Assembly (NCBI GenBank): GCA_026545225.1
Contig: CM048846.1
Span: 83,469,270 to 83,533,269 of the forward strand
From: Cornus controversa
Lineage: Eukaryota > Streptophyta > Magnoliopsida > Cornales > Cornaceae
Direction of reading: 5' to 3'
DNA: 64,000 nucleotides
The notes below the pieces were generated by a model. It was not told where the DNA came from. It saw only the letters and a program-made list of their open reading frames with translations, and did no database searches. The position numbers and the translations under genes are program-made. This document shows positions 13,367 through 26,083 of this stretch, piece after piece (position 1 is the stretch's first letter; each line of letters starts with the position of its first letter).

Positions 13367-13576
13367 GGGTTGGTTGCAGATAACCCCCTCTTATATAATT
13401 TTTTTGCATGTAAACCCCTTTTATTAACGCTTGATGTATATTACCCACCTTCTATTATCAAAACGTTTGCCTATAATTATTTTTCTGTCACTAGGAGGTA
13501 ATATGCATCAAATGTAAATAAAATGAGGATATAAGCAAAAAAATTATACAAGAGAGGGGTTATCTGCCATTAACCC
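13367..13576. mobile_element. Mutator-like MITE, 210 bp
   Basis: Terminal inverted repeats of about 60 bp are visible: GGGTTGGTTGCAGATAACCC at the left and GGGTTATCTGCCATTAACCC at the right. The inner arms also pair (TATAATTTTTTTGC against GCAAAAAAATTATA). Flanks TTTTATTCA (13,358-13,366) and TTTTATTTA (13,577-13,585) match at 8 of 9, the usual Mutator target length. Confidence 0.85.
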
Positions 13577-13688
13577 TTTTATTTAATATAACTAACTTCT
13601 AAGTGCTAATTTACATATTTCTTATAAACATTTTGATCGTTCACAAGACTTGCATTGACTGAGGTTTGAATTAGTTTTTTTTTCTTTT

Positions 13689-14567
13689 GGTCAAAGTGCA
13701 ATAAACTCCCCTCTGATTTTAAAATGGTGCACAATACCTCTCGCTTCCTTTTTTTTATGCAACAAACACTTTCCAACTTATAAATTAGTGCAATTTGCTC
13801 CTATTTGATACTATTTGGATTAAAAATTGACTTAAAATGACAAAAATATCCTCACAAATAAAAAAATAAAAATAAAAAACTGGTTAATTTACTGAAAATA
13901 CCAAAAAAAATTACCCAAAAAAAATAACTTTAATTTGTTGAAAATATTTACCAAAAAAAGAACTTTAATTCACCAATTTTTTTCGGTAAATTTATTTTGG
14001 TATTTTTTTGTAATTTTTTTCAGTAATTTTTGACAAATTAAAGTTCTTTTTTTGGTATATTTCGGTAATTTGTTTTGGTATTTTTCACCAAATTAAAGTT
14101 CTTTTTTTTTTCTTTTTAGCTAATAATGTAAAATAGGGGAAATTACAGAAAAAAGAAAAAAAAAGAACTTTAATTTGGTGAAAAATACTGAAACAAATTA
14201 CCGAAAAATACCAAAAAAAGAACTTTAATTTGTCAAAAAATACCGAAAAAAAATATTGAAATAAATTTACCAAAAAAAGTTTGGTGAATTAAAGTTCTTT
14301 TTTTTGGGTAATTTTTTTTCGACAAATTAAAGTTTTTTTTTTTGGTAATTTTTTTTGGTATTTTTCAGTAAATTAATCAATTTTTTATTTTTATTTTTAT
14401 TTTTTATTTGTGAGAGTATTTTTGTCATTTTAAGTCAATTTTTAATCCAAATATGGGCAAATTGCACTAATTTATAAGTTGGAGGGTGTTTGTTGCACCT
14501 AAAAAAAAGGAGAGGGGTGTATTGTGCACCATTTTGAAACTAGAGGGGGGGTTCTTGCACTTTGGCC
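13689..14567. mobile_element. Giant foldback TIR element, ~879 bp
   Basis: Nearly the whole element is one inverted repeat: GGTCAAAGTGCAATAAACTC at the left pairs with the right end reading GCACTTTGGCC. The arms of about 440 bp continue inward and meet near 14,128. Inside each arm the word AACTTTAATT and its complement alternate several times in an A/T-rich setting, making smaller nested palindromes. Flanking T/C-rich sequence hides the target duplication. Ends resemble the Mutator-like MITEs nearby. There is no coding capacity. Confidence 0.85.
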
Positions 14568-14982
14568 TTCTTTTTTTTTTTTTTTAACACGATGTTTGAA
14601 TTATGTGAATTTTAGCATTTCACACACGATTTGTATTGTTAGAAATATAGGAAAGATTGTATTGAATCAATGATAATGAATTGTCTCTTGATTGAATTGA
14701 TATTATTGATTAATTATGAATAATACATAAAGACCTATTTATAGGTGTATAATCTTGGAGGTTAAGTAAACTTAGGAGACAAGAAATCTTAGTTTTAGAT
14801 GGTTTAGGAGAATGTAGGAGACAAGAAATCCTAATCCTGGATGATTTAGAAAAATGTGTAAGAAACCTATATGGTTTAGAAAAATATATATAATATAACC
14901 ACAAATATAATAGAAATATATTCAATCTAACATGTGTGTATATATATGTGTGTGTGTGTGGTTTAATATATGTGGTCATAGG

Positions 14983-15491
14983 TAAGGGTGCACATGGATC
15001 GGATTTGTTTGGTTTAGACATAGAACCAAAACCAATACAATCTCGACAGTTTTATTTAAATTGAAATCAAACCGAACTGATAAGAGCTTTTGAACTGAAT
15101 TAATCCAATATGTGCAATACCGGATTGGATTTCTCTAAAGAGTTCAATAGTTAATTTGTTTCCTCTAACCATAGCTCAATAGTAATTACAATTTGCAACT
15201 ATTTATAAACATCAGTAGTCCAACTGTAACCATCAACAGTCCAAGCCTAATTTACAAGCAAACACAATATGGACTAACTATATGAACCCTAGTGTGTATT
15301 TATATACATAGCGGATTCAACGATTTGAATTAGATTGTTTTCTCCTAATTTATGAATCGATCCGATCCAAACAATTCCACTAAAATTCAATATATAAACC
15401 AAACTGATCTACTTTCAAAATCGAATCAATCTGTGCAAATCGAATTGATTCGAATCGGATCATGATTTGAACCGAACATGTGTGCACCCTA
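14983..15491. mobile_element. hAT-like MITE, TAGGGTGCACATG family
   Basis: Terminal inverted repeats read TAAGGGTGCACATGGATC and, at the right, ACATGTGTGCACCCTA. Flanks GTCATAGG and GTCACAAC share 5 of 8 bases. The interior carries many ATCGGAT, AACCGAA and CCAATC words. It is the same family as the element at 16,966-17,334. Confidence 0.8.
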
Positions 15492-15602
15492 GTCACAACC
15501 ACTCTTCACGTATAGTAAATACTCTTCAATCTTAATAGAGATCACCTGGATTTTGCAAGGTTCGTGTTGTATACGCATTTTGATTCTATGCATCAGGTGT
15601 AC

Positions 15603-16065
15603 CTTAGAAAGCACGGACACTTCTCCAAGGGTATCGTACTCATGTCGGACACTTAAACACTCCTCAAACACTCAAACACTTCTTGAACACTTCTTGGACA
15701 CTATTGGAACACGTATCGGACACTTCGTAGCAATGATGTATAGTCGAGTATTTCGAATGGAAATTATATACTACTAAGTTATGATTAAAAATCTTAGCTA
15801 AATATATGTAGAAGACTAAATAAGTCTAATTCTTTAATTTTTTTTAGTTTATTTGTTTTTTTTTTTATAAGTTTGTTTGGTTCTTAATTGTTTGACGATG
15901 AATTGAAGTATTTTTGTAATGTAATATTTTTTTATTAAATAATTAATATATATTAACATATTATATTATTATTTTATAACTGTATTCTCGACACATATTC
16001 GTATTTTATTTTTTAAAAAATTTTATATCACCGTATTTGTATTATGTTATACTCGTATTTCCTAG
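15603..16065. mobile_element. hAT-like MITE, GCACGGACAC family, copy 2
   Basis: The left end reads CTTAGAAAGCACGGACACTT, followed by CATGTCGGACACTT and ACACTCCTCAAACACT-type repeats. The interior is AT-rich and the right end is shortened to TATTTCCTAG. Flanks AGGTGTAC and AACCGTAC share 5 of 8 bases, the last four in a row. It is in the same orientation as the copies at 4.7 and 35.8 kb. Confidence 0.7.
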
Positions 16066-16435
16066 AACCGTACCTTAGTTTCAAATCTGATGACATGCAC
16101 ACGCACTCCAAAAGCTGGCGTTCAACGTTGATACTGAAGCACGTGCAGTTCACGAGGCCCAAAAAGCGATGGTGGGCATGTGCCCAGTGTTAATGATAAC
16201 TTTATTCCTAGCACGCTCCCACGTGATATACTGTGTTCAAATTGTACAGATCCAATGTGTTTCGTCGCATTTAGTTTGTGTTTCCTTTGGAGTCGGCTAC
16301 AGGAGATCATGACCCCTCTCCATTTTCTACTTGCCCTGTAATTGGTATAATTCAGGTAGAGACCCCAATTCAGGAAATTCTCTCAACCGTGGCCCTTCTC
16401 TATCTCTTTCGTTTCATGAGTATGAGCTTTAAATA
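16066..16435. other. Short intergenic interval, unrecognised
   Basis: This interval is of moderate GC content. Two opposite open frames (62 and 78 codons) overlap it but have no recognisable domain. I see no gene. Confidence 0.4.
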
Positions 16436-16439
16436 TTAC

Positions 16440-17467
16440 AGCTACCACAAAATATTTTGGACCGATAGCACAAAATATGACAAGACACAATACTCTGACA
16501 TGTCAAATTTTTAAAAAATAGAATAGACATAGTATGGACAAGGCTTATATAAATATTAATTTTTATTTATATATTTATTAAGTTAGACAATTATCAAGTT
16601 TTAATGAATTTATAATTTTTATACTAAAGTTTTATAAGTTAGAAGATGAAACGGATGAAACTTTTTTTATATATATTATATATGGTTTTTTTAAGTATAT
16701 TATATATGATATTACTCTTTTATTTTGTTATTATAATTATGTTTTTGTTCATTATATCCTCTGACATGTGTTTAGTGTCAATTTTCTAAAGAAAAATAAC
16801 TTGAATGTATGTTCATAATGTTGTTTTAGGATTGTCATATGTTTATTTTATAAAAGACAAAAAGTATATGAGATGTGTTGATCGAGTGTTCGAAATGTGT
16901 CGGCTGCCAAGTGTTTAAGATGTGTCAGCTAAGTGTCCAAGATGTGTCGGTCAAATGTTCAAAACTAGGGGTGCACAAAAAATCTATTAATTCATGAATT
17001 CGATCCAATCTGTACGGATTGGATTGGATGACTAACAGATCGATTGCGAATTTAAAAAATAAGAATTGGTAGGCCACGGATTGGATTACGGATTATATCT
17101 TTTAGGCTAAAAATTTGTTATTGGGCCTAGTTAAAAAATAATTATATTGGATTGTTTAAATTAAGCTCAATCCATTAATTCGATCCGATCCAATCCGTTA
17201 TTTCAAAGATCGGACTGGATCAAATTGAGTCTTTCCCACAAATAGAATAGGATTGCATATTCACCGATTCGTAGACCGTGGATCAGATTAGGATTATGCC
17301 TAATTCGATCCGATTCGATCTGTGGTCACCCCCATTCGAAATAGTAAAAATTAATTTTAAATTATGGATATGACCATGACGTGTCGAACAGGTGTTCATA
17401 AAGTGTCAGTATTTGACATGGTGTCCGATACAAGTACGACACCTTCTAAAAGTGTCCATACATCTTA
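16440..17467. mobile_element. hAT-like MITE, GCACGGACAC family, copy 3, with nested insertion
   Basis: GATGTGTCGG, GTGTCCAAGATGTG and, at the right, GTACGACACC then AGTGTCCATAC mark it as a reversed copy of the family. A second MITE (16,966-17,334) splits it; family sequence resumes on the other side. The left border is approximate. Heavy divergence suggests it is among the older copies. Confidence 0.6.
16966..17334. mobile_element. hAT-like MITE, TAGGGTGCACATG family, nested
   Basis: It begins TAGGGGTGCACA and ends TGTGGTCACCCCCA. The flanks TTCAAAAC (16,958-16,965) and TTCGAAAT (17,335-17,342) match at 6 of 8. The interior is rich in GGATTGGATTGG and CGATCCGATC words, as in the 14,983 copy. 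It inserted into an older member of another hAT-like family. Confidence 0.8.
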
Positions 17468-18082
17468 ATTACGATCTTATGATAACCCATGCAACAATAT
17501 ATATATATATATATATAAACTTTCATGATCCTTACCATGGAGTCAATTTCGTTAAGAAATTTTATGGTGAAGTTAGCTTTAGCTCCAAAGCCTCATAATG
17601 TTACTCAAGCTCAATCCAGAGGAAATTTTGAAACCACTACATTCACAATCAACTTCTCAAGTTCTCCAAGTCCTTCACTTTTAATGTCTTCAATTAATTA
17701 CGTACGTATCTCTAATGATTTAACTGTCAAAATGCACCATAGTCCATCAAATCCACCGAACCCCAAACCCATGTCCACTCTTTTTCCTAAGAGTCCAAAC
17801 TCTCATATACAACTAACACCGCATCCAAAATCTTCAGATAATGCTATTTAGGCCTAATAGTTTAATCGAGAATAAAAAATTTCTCATTCATTGGACATAT
17901 TGGACATATGAGAATCATTCACTTCACAAATCACTCTTGAATATCAAAGCCAACATTTTGATAAGAATTGTGATACATTAGCCAGCTGAAATCGGCAGTG
18001 GCCAAATGAATTTATGTGAAAGGGCTGATAATGTCATTAACCATCTCACATAAACCTGCTGAATTTCGGATGATTAATCATT
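17468..18082. other. Intergenic DNA, one weak open frame
   Basis: After a (TA)n tract at about 17,497-17,516 there is a 108-codon open frame (17,525-17,851). It is rich in Ser, Pro and Asn and has no recognisable domain. I do not call it a gene. Confidence 0.4.
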
Positions 18083-18228
18083 GGGTAATGCTACTCAGAC
18101 AGAATTTGTAAACAGAAAGTTTTACATCCATTGGATGCATGTGGTGGGGTCTACCACATGCATCCAATAGATGTAAAACTTTCTACCTACAAATTATGCC
18201 TACGAATTATGCTTGAGTAGCGTTACCC
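18083..18228. mobile_element. Mutator-like MITE, 146 bp
   Basis: Ends GGGTAATGCTACTCA and TGAGTAGCGTTACCC are inverted. Inner arms GTTTTACATCCATTGGATGC and GCATCCAATAGATGTAAAAC also pair, so nearly the whole element is a hairpin. Flanks TTAATCATT (18,074-18,082) and TTAATTCATT (18,229-18,238) agree apart from one extra base, fitting a 9-bp Mutator duplication. Confidence 0.87.
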
Positions 18229-18727
18229 TTAATTCATTTCTCTTTTGATAAATCTAAAGCTGAGATGGTCACTGGTGTCAAATTTTTATTTTCAAAGGGA
18301 AAAGCCATTTTTTTATTACTAAAAATTGCACAAGATTTGTCAACATATACCAAAGTACTAAAACATGTGTAAAGAATTTATAGGAAACAAAGATACCCCA
18401 ACTCAAGATAAAAATAAAAAAAATCAAGAGGATAATCAAAGCAAGAGGTATATATATACCCACAGTACCTCGAGCGATTGCTCCTGAATTTTTCATTTGT
18501 AATTAGGAAATGTAGAAATCCAACAAAAACAATTAGCAAGCACAACTTCATAAATGTGAAAATTCCCATGCAATAATCAACTTATATCTTAGAAAAATCA
18601 ATACCCAACCATGATATATACTACATTTTTTTATGATTAATACAACAAACTTTTCCCCTACAAAGCATTCCTTTCTTTCTTCCTAATATCCATATAATAA
18701 AAAGGGTGCATATAGAAAGGGAAAAAA

Positions 18728-18976
18728 TAGGAGCCTATTTGGTGCAATTTTTGAAAAACAATTCTCAAAATACAAAAACAGAAAACTATATATTTTCAAA
18801 GAATTGTAAGATACTATTTTTCAAAGAATTGTAAAATTGTCAACTATTTTAACTGATTTTTCATGAAACAGTTTTTAAAAAGCTGTCAACCAAATTATTA
18901 TTTTTTACAATTATCTGATTTTCGGTGTTCAAAAGACAGAAAATTATTCTAAAAAAACTGAACCAAAAAGATCCTA
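18728..18976. mobile_element. Probable hAT-type MITE, ~249 bp
   Basis: The left end TAGGAGCCTATTTGGTGC pairs imperfectly with the right end GAACCAAAAAGATCCTA. The sequence between is AT-rich, with further weak pairing (AATTCTCAAAA region against AAAATTATTCT). No clear 8-bp target duplication remains. Confidence 0.55.
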
Positions 18977-18979
18977 CAT

Positions 18980-20730
18980 ATTTGTCAATTTTATCAAAAA
19001 TCACACTAAGAGAGGGAGCTTGAACAATTACAGAGGGAGTATAAATTTGTTAGTAGAGCTTGAATTTGAATCACCAAGACATGAGCGATGGGCTTCTACT
19101 ATATAAAAAATAAGAATTTCTAGTATTTTGGAAAAACGATGTATATATAATTATATACGAGTAAATATGTACAAAAGGAAGGCCCATTGGCCACACAAAT
19201 GGACTAGAAGGATAGCCCAAAACAAAAAAGCTTTGCTCATTTAATCCAAGGTTAAAATTTGAAGCCCAACAATTTAAGACCCAGCCCATAAGGATCAATA
19301 TGTACCGATGAGAATCCCAATCCAAGAGATTGTTCGGTTACATGGAATTGGAGCATTAGAATTGGTGGAATTGATTAACAAGATTTTATTAACAAAATTT
19401 TCTTTAATTCCTCCGATTTCAATTCCAACGCTTCAATTCCGCACACCTGAACACAGTCATAATATAATTCAAAGTTCAAATTTGAAGTTACATTTTTCGG
19501 CACTTATAATATAAGTCTTTATCTTCACCTTCACATTAAAGAGACTGTAACTCCCAACTCTAAACACAAAGTTGACAATTTTAAATGTAACACAAATTAC
19601 TAAGCACAAAATACAAAAAATATAAATATAAGCAGTTGGAAGATGAAGTCTTCAATTGCAAGCCAATTTTCAAGACAACTCTTTGGTCTTCCAAATATCA
19701 CCTAAGCACCCATGTGGAGTTGACATGGCTGCCATGTTGGCACTACATCAAGAAGTGTCCGCCCTTTTTACTCGTCAATGTCTTAAAGTAGAAGGTCAAG
19801 AGTTTAAGCACGGGCCAAAATTGATGGGTTTGTTGTTTGCCAATAAAATAAAATAAAAATTATTTTTTTATCAAACAAATCAATTTAGATTTATGTATAT
19901 TAATAATGGAAGGTATCCAAAATATTATGAAAAAGTTTAGACATAAGAACATAGTTTATAGGACTTTCATAGAATCAAAGAATTGTTTGATAGGTTCTTA
20001 GAATTGTAATGTGATAAAGTATAAGAACTATAAATGATATATTAACATGAGAGAATATGTATGATTTTATAAGCCTATGAGTATAGTAGGAATAATGCAA
20101 GACATTTGAGTGAATTCTCAATTGCCAGAAACTGTCACAGTTTATTTCATGACAGATGGGAAAGATGTGTGTGTGTGATTTGTTTATGCTACCCATTTGA
20201 GCAAGAGAGTCCTCACACATATCACTTAAAACTGGGTAATTTTGTGTCCGGTGAGAATCAAGTCCAAAACATCCGAGTTTATTGTTCGTTCGAAGAGACT
20301 CCTTATTCACTTAGCTATCCGTACGTGTTTTAGTGTCACATACTTGTACGAGATTGTTTTTCTTTTACATGATTTGATTATCGTTGAGGAAATGTATGCA
20401 GCAAGAAAGGTTGGGAAAAGGATTGATTTCAAGAGTGAAAATATTGTCTCCACATATGGTCTGGCTTTAACTAATTTTGATGAAATATTATTCCCAAATG
20501 TACTAGAAAGCAAGTGTATTAGATGCTAAGAATAATAAAAGTAACTAGATATGATGGTTAATTCTTCTAGATTTTCATCAATTGAAGTGCTGTTGGATAC
20601 CTATGCAATAAATTTCAATGAATGATTCTTCTAAGTAAAGTTGAATTGTTGATGAAAACTTTGAGTAAAGGCAAGTTGATTCTCAAATTTAAAACTAATA
20701 ATCTGGAGTGTGGTTTATAAAATATTATTG
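18980..20730. other. Intergenic DNA
   Basis: Several overlapping open frames of 60-111 codons on both strands (for example around 19,975-20,530) show no domain, no consistent splice structure and no family resemblance. Nothing could be supported. Confidence 0.45.
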
Positions 20731-20735
20731 TTTAG

Positions 20736-21249
20736 AGTAGTGCTACATCACCCGATTAAAAAAAACCGATTATTACCGACCTGCTTACGTGGTTGGACAT
20801 GTGTCACATAAAGTGAGACTCATTTTTAAAACAAATATATTTTCAAATTCTGGCAACTGTTCATCTTCCCAACCTTCCAAAAAATAAAACTTTTCATCTC
20901 TATTCTCTCATTTCATTTGCCTCACGCTTTGAAGAACCAATGTTTCAAGAAAAAAAAATATCAAACGAAGAAACTAAAATCTCAAAAATATTACATATAT
21001 TATAATAAAGCAAAAATAATCAGAAACAAAAAACAACAAATGTGAAGAAACAAAGTTACAAACTCATATTTTTTTCAAAAATCTTCGTAAAACCAAAACC
21101 AATAGAACAGAGCAGACACAAGAGAGTTAGGGCTCCAAATTAGTTTGAGAGATCTGAGGAAGATGAGTCAACGACTAGATACGATTAAAGTATGAGAGGA
21201 AACATAACAGAGACGAGAGAGTTTTTTAATCGGGTGATGTAGCACTACT
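20736..21249. mobile_element. Non-autonomous TIR element, ~514 bp
   Basis: Terminal inverted repeats of about 28 bp are almost perfect: AGTAGTGCTACATCACCCGA at the left and TCGGGTGATGTAGCACTACT at the right. The interior contains A-rich sequence and a short GAGAGA region near the right end. No target duplication could be fixed, so the superfamily is uncertain. Confidence 0.8.
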
Positions 21250-21656
21250 TTTAAAGTATAAGAATTACGTGTCTTGACACGTTTGCTTTCCACATCAGTC
21301 GGTAATAGAGTCGGGTGAATATTGTCGTCAATTGTATCATTTTCCTATTGTTTAATAGTAGAATTGATAAGGTTCTTTTTATGCTGATATAGGTTTTACC
21401 AATCAAAGCTGAGGAAGGACCAGTATAATGAGGTTCTTTCAAGCTTTTCAAATTTCAACATTCCCCACCAGACACTGATGTCAAAATCAGTAGTCTCTGT
21501 ATATAAGATTACATGACAAAAAGCAAAGGAAGGACTACTAGAATCAGATTCTTTCAAGCTTTTCAATTCCTTCCCAAGCTAAGCAACCTAAGTTGGCTTA
21601 GTAGCCAGAATTTTCAGAGGAATCCATTAAATAAGATAATGATATAAACAATGATT

Positions 21657-23101
21657 CAATTTTTGTGTCCAACCTGGTTCACCTAGTTGGTGTGGTCCAA
21701 TAAAAAATTAACGTCTGTTTAAAAAACAAAATATTAAAAATGAACTTTACCCATTTCTCAAACGGTAAAACCAAAGGTTTTGGGTTTTTTTTTTCATCGT
21801 TACTTTCTTTTCCTCTCTCTCTCCTTGTGGAGTCATCTCCTTCCTTCTCCTCTCTTGCAGCTGTTTTCCTCCTCTCTTGCTGCCGCCTTCATCTTCCCCT
21901 ACTCATTGCCGCCTTTCTCCACTGCTGGCAGCGGTTTTCATTCCCAAACCCTACTCTTAAACACCACAAGCAAAAACATTTGGTTCATCATTAATTCAAA
22001 TCATGCTGCATATTGTCAATAATTAAAGCACTAAATTCAAATTGGTCAGGTTGGTGAGAAGATTTACAATATACCCAATGTAAATACAGTGAGTAAATCT
22101 AAACATTGCGTGTTATACACGCGTGATAAAACTTATCTTGTGTATTGTGCACACATGCACCGTCCAGATTTATCCAATATATTACTAACGTACTTCAAGT
22201 TCGCAGTAAGCATCCTTGTTTACCATTCAGTTCTACCAAACAGCTAGCCAAATTTTTTAAATGGCCCAAAAAATTATCAAGACCAGAGACATAGTTTATT
22301 GGACTCATTACCTTTAATTGAAAGTGGAATTGCATCTGTGATCTGTGTAGAATTCCATAAGAATTCTATAAAACCAATCTGATGAAAACAAAGTAACAAA
22401 ATAATAAACCTTTAGTCTTAGGACAGATTACCAGATCCAAAAGTCTCAAATTAAATTCTCTTTTGAGTGTTTAGACGACTCTTGAAACCCACCAACACAA
22501 GCTTCTTTATGTAATATTTCAAGAAGGAAAACCCCTTTTCTTAATGAGAAAAACCTAAATAAAACTTGTCATTGTTGTGTTCTTCGTAATTGTATTATAT
22601 TTAAGCATTGTGTTCGAATTTCTCAAAAAAAAAATTCACAATCTAATCGTCAAAAATGTTTAAAAAATCAATCTTACAATTCAAAATATATATGTTTATC
22701 TACAGTCTAAAATAACTCTCTCTATTTATGATCAAGCGATCACGATTCACTCACTCACTACATTCACACTTAAATTCACATGTACATCTACTTACCTTCA
22801 CATCTAAAATAACATTATATTTTTTATAGTGTCATAGGTACGGGCAATACGCTAGTGTGTGTATATTTATGTGTGTGTGATAATATACATAGCTAGTTAA
22901 TTAATGACCCTAGGGGCCTTATATACAGAGGAAGAGAGAGAAAGTGAGGGAAAGAAAGTCACGGAAAAAAAAATCGTTAACTTCTGGTTTTACCCGTTGT
23001 GAAATGAATAAAGTTTATTTTTAAATTTTTTTTTTTAAGCAAATGCTAATGTTTTATTGGGTCACATCAGCCAATTTGGTTCCCCAAGACCCAAGTATTG
23101 T
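21657..23101. mobile_element. Long-TIR non-autonomous element, ~1.45 kb
   Basis: Inverted repeats of about 110 bp flank it. The left arm holds GTGGTCCAATAAAA, TGAACTTTACCCATTTC and GGTAAAACC. The reverse complement of the right arm holds GTGACCCAATAAAA, AAACTTTATTCATTTC and GGGTAAAACC. The interior next to the left arm (21,800-21,960) is CT-rich and GC-richer, with CTGCCGCC-type words, unlike the AT-rich arms. This resembles captured gene sequence in a Mutator-like element. Borders are good to about 10 bp. Confidence 0.6.
22620..22870. repeat. Dispersed repeat, inverted partner of 63,205-63,450
   Basis: The reverse complement of this segment aligns with 63,205-63,450. Shared words include CTAGCGTATT, CACTATAAAAAA, GTGAATTTAAGTGT, AGTGAGTGAAT-like sequence and TTATTTTAGACTGT. 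The class is uncertain. It lies within the 21,657-23,101 element, so it was either captured by it or inserted into it. Confidence 0.6.
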
Positions 23102-23104
23102 CCC

Positions 23105-24445
23105 CTCTAATAAATAGTGTTATCAAAGACTCTTAGTCAATAATAAAAAAAAATAAAATCTCTCTTCTTATAGAGTATTTATTTCAATAATTGACACATT
23201 AGTGGGTAACAAAAACTTATCAAATGTCTATCATTTTCTTCGAATATATAAAGAATACTCCTATACTTGTTAATCAATTTTTTTTGCACTTCAAATCTAA
23301 TAAAGACTCTTACTAAGTAATAAGTAAAGTTGACGTCTTTCTGGTCTTAAAATGTTTAAATAAAGAATGGACACGTGACTAAGTAGTAACACCTATTCGG
23401 AGTTGCTACTCATTCACCGCGTGATCAGTTTGTTTTGAGAGCATTGAATATTAGGAGTTTGAATGTTTGATCCTATTTGGAAGAGGTGAGCTTATTTGTA
23501 TATATTATTTAACCTCTAATGTAACCAAGGGCTAGTATCATCATATTCTGTCGATCAGTAGTTCACTTTCTGTTGAATTAGCCAACATTTCACAGCTTTG
23601 TGATGGTGCATGCATGTGCTGAGCGTCTATGATTTTTTTCAATTGAATGGACATTTAAACAGAAATATATATATTGTTAACAAATATGTTATTCGTTTGT
23701 TGCTTTAAAAATTCGGTAACAAATGTATGTTACCAAACTTGCTCCTGACATAAATCACAGCACAACATAAACACTACTTTTGTTTATCACAAAATTGAAA
23801 ACGAAAAAATAGCAGTAGTTACCTAATAAACCCTAAGATTTCATTTTTATGCTTTGCCATGGTAGAGTTAGGCAAATAGGGAATGAGATGCATGACTTGT
23901 ATGTGTTAGAAGATAAATATATTAAAGTTGCACACTCTAAGAGCATCCGGTACGCTACATGAAATAACAAGAGGTTAGAATTAGTTTTGTGTGAGACTCG
24001 CCGTTGGAGGCTTTACAAAAAATCTCCAACAAACTCTCCACATGTAGAGAGTCTGCTGGCAAGGAAAGTGGAGAGAGGAGGAGCTCTCTCTCTCTCTCCT
24101 CCCCTTCTCTCTCTACCTTTATAAAAAGTAAATTGCGCTATACGTGTTGAATTTCTTTGTAATTTTTTTGATTAGTCAAGTCAGCTCATTTTGCTGACAT
24201 GACTATTCACTTTTAGCAAAAAGACATAGTGCAAAGATGTTCTACAATAGTAGTTTAACTTTTTAGATTAGATGATGGCTAATATAATTTCAAGTTCAAA
24301 CTTCAGTGTGACGATTAAATTAAAACACATGTTAGGACTTCAAGAATGCCACGAGTAGGGATTTATGAGAGGATATAAATATTAAAGTTACAAACCTTCT
24401 CTAATAGTTAGAATTTTTATAGAGCATACAGTGGTAAACATGATG
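23105..24445. other. Intergenic DNA
   Basis: No gene was seen. A CT tract lies at about 24,081-24,112. The interval 23,940-24,255 starts GAGCATCCGG and ends near GATGTTCTAC, which faintly suggests inverted ends of another MITE, but the pairing is too weak to call. Confidence 0.4.
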
Positions 24446-24449
24446 AATT

Positions 24450-24575
24450 AAAAAGCACAGACACTTCATCAAGAGTGTCGTACTCATGTCGGACACTCAA
24501 ACACCGTGTCACATATTTAAACACTCATCGAACACATATTTGGGTTTGACAAGTTGAACGCGAGATGAGTGCGAG
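24450..24575. mobile_element. hAT-like MITE, GCACGGACAC family, fragment
   Basis: AAAAAGCACAGACACTTC is followed by GTCGTACTCATGTCGGACAC and ACACTCATCGAACACAT, matching the left part of the copy at 15,603. The rest of the element cannot be followed. It appears to be a truncated copy. Confidence 0.55.
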
Positions 24576-24579
24576 TACG

Positions 24580-26080
24580 ATTATTATCTTGATTTCTATA
24601 TATCTATATATTTATTTTTAATTACAGTAGCTGAAAAAATCCCATGGTCAATGGGTCTCAAAGCTTACTCGAGTTGTCTGCGTTTGACCAAAAATGGAAG
24701 AGAGACCGCAAAAGGTCTAAGTTTGAGAAGATGTTGAATGGAAATTGTGTGGACCAAAGAAAATTGGGATTGGGAAAGACTTGTAGAATATGACTGGAAT
24801 TCAGACATTTATTATTCAGATTTGGTTGAGAGATCATCAACAAGTCAATAGTCAAAAAACAACAGCTAGTGTCTCTTGACCGGAGTCGGAAGGAGAATAA
24901 AGTAAGAATTGTGTTTGATGGAAGCTTCCAATTCCTATTGAACTTCCATGGAATAAAAAAAAAAAAAGGGTTCAGATGGCATTGTACTTCCATGGAAAAC
25001 TTCAACTTCTATGTTTTTCGAAACACCATAAAATCAAATACCATTTAATGCCACACCAGAAAATTAACAAAGTCAGACTTTTTAAACTCTTCTGTGTTAG
25101 TGAAATCACGCACCCACATCTTAAAGCTTAGGTGTGGGAGAATGTCCTGTCCCGTGCCGTGCCGTCCCGTTCTATCTTTTAAAATTATGCCACTAGACGT
25201 CCCGTTTACGATAGATGAATATATGGTTAGTATGCATGACAAGGCATTCTAAAATTCTCTGCATTAAATAGAATTATACGGGCTTGTCTAGCTTAGTTCT
25301 AGAATTGTACAGTAGCCTTTTAAATATCATAGATATTGTTTTCGAGTGTTTTAGCTAGAACTCAATTATTGAATTTTGATCTACATCATCCGATTTCCAC
25401 GTCTTCTATGTGATGGAAGCAAAACTGATTTCTTAAAAAATATACGTATATATAAATTAAGACATCTAGTACCCTTCTTATGCGCCCATTTTACAAGATG
25501 TCAAGGAAGCGCGTGGACTGAAGTTTGACTTGTGGAAATAATTTATTTTGTATCCAACTTTTTTTTTCTTTTTTTTTTGTCATTTATTACATTGTATACA
25601 CTTAGATATTATGAAATATCCTTTTTACTCTTAATATTTTAATACTTTTAAATAGAAAAATCGTTTAATGTAAAATAACTATCTTGCCCACCACACACAC
25701 ACATATATATATATTAATACTGTGGAGTTTTTTTATACATATGTCAAGGATAATTTTATCAATATCTTAATAGTACTTTTGTCGGGGGGGGGGGGGAGGA
25801 AGAGGTTGTTTATGACACGTGCCTAACCTCAAGTGAACACGGTATAATAATGGCGCTTAAAAAGTTTTTCAAAAATATTTGAATCTTTACACTAATGTCA
25901 ATACCTCTCAAAGGCAACAGGACCTCCTATTTATAAACTAAACTCAAAATATAACCGTGAGAACTCGTTAGAGTATGTTTGGAAATAGGTTTAAAAACCT
26001 CATGACTTTTGTATGTCTTTTACTTTTCAATAGACAGCTATTCCTCTTACGCCTATATCAGTGCATATATGTATCATTTT
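24580..26080. other. Intergenic DNA
   Basis: The interval 24,640-25,010 is less AT-rich and open for 115 codons on the minus strand, but nothing in the translation is recognisable. A G run lies at about 25,783-25,797. No gene was called. Confidence 0.4.
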
Positions 26081-26083
26081 CGG

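Noticed and set aside
17525-17851. A 108-codon open frame as a small gene
   Set aside because: Low-complexity Ser/Pro/Asn-rich composition, weak start context, no domain and no splice partners.
19975-20530. Overlapping open frames on both strands as a gene
   Set aside because: No domain, no consistent exon structure and mutually exclusive frames.
24658-25005. A 115-codon minus-strand open frame
   Set aside because: Phe/Leu/Ser-rich translation without any recognisable domain; it looks like the antisense of unrelated sequence.
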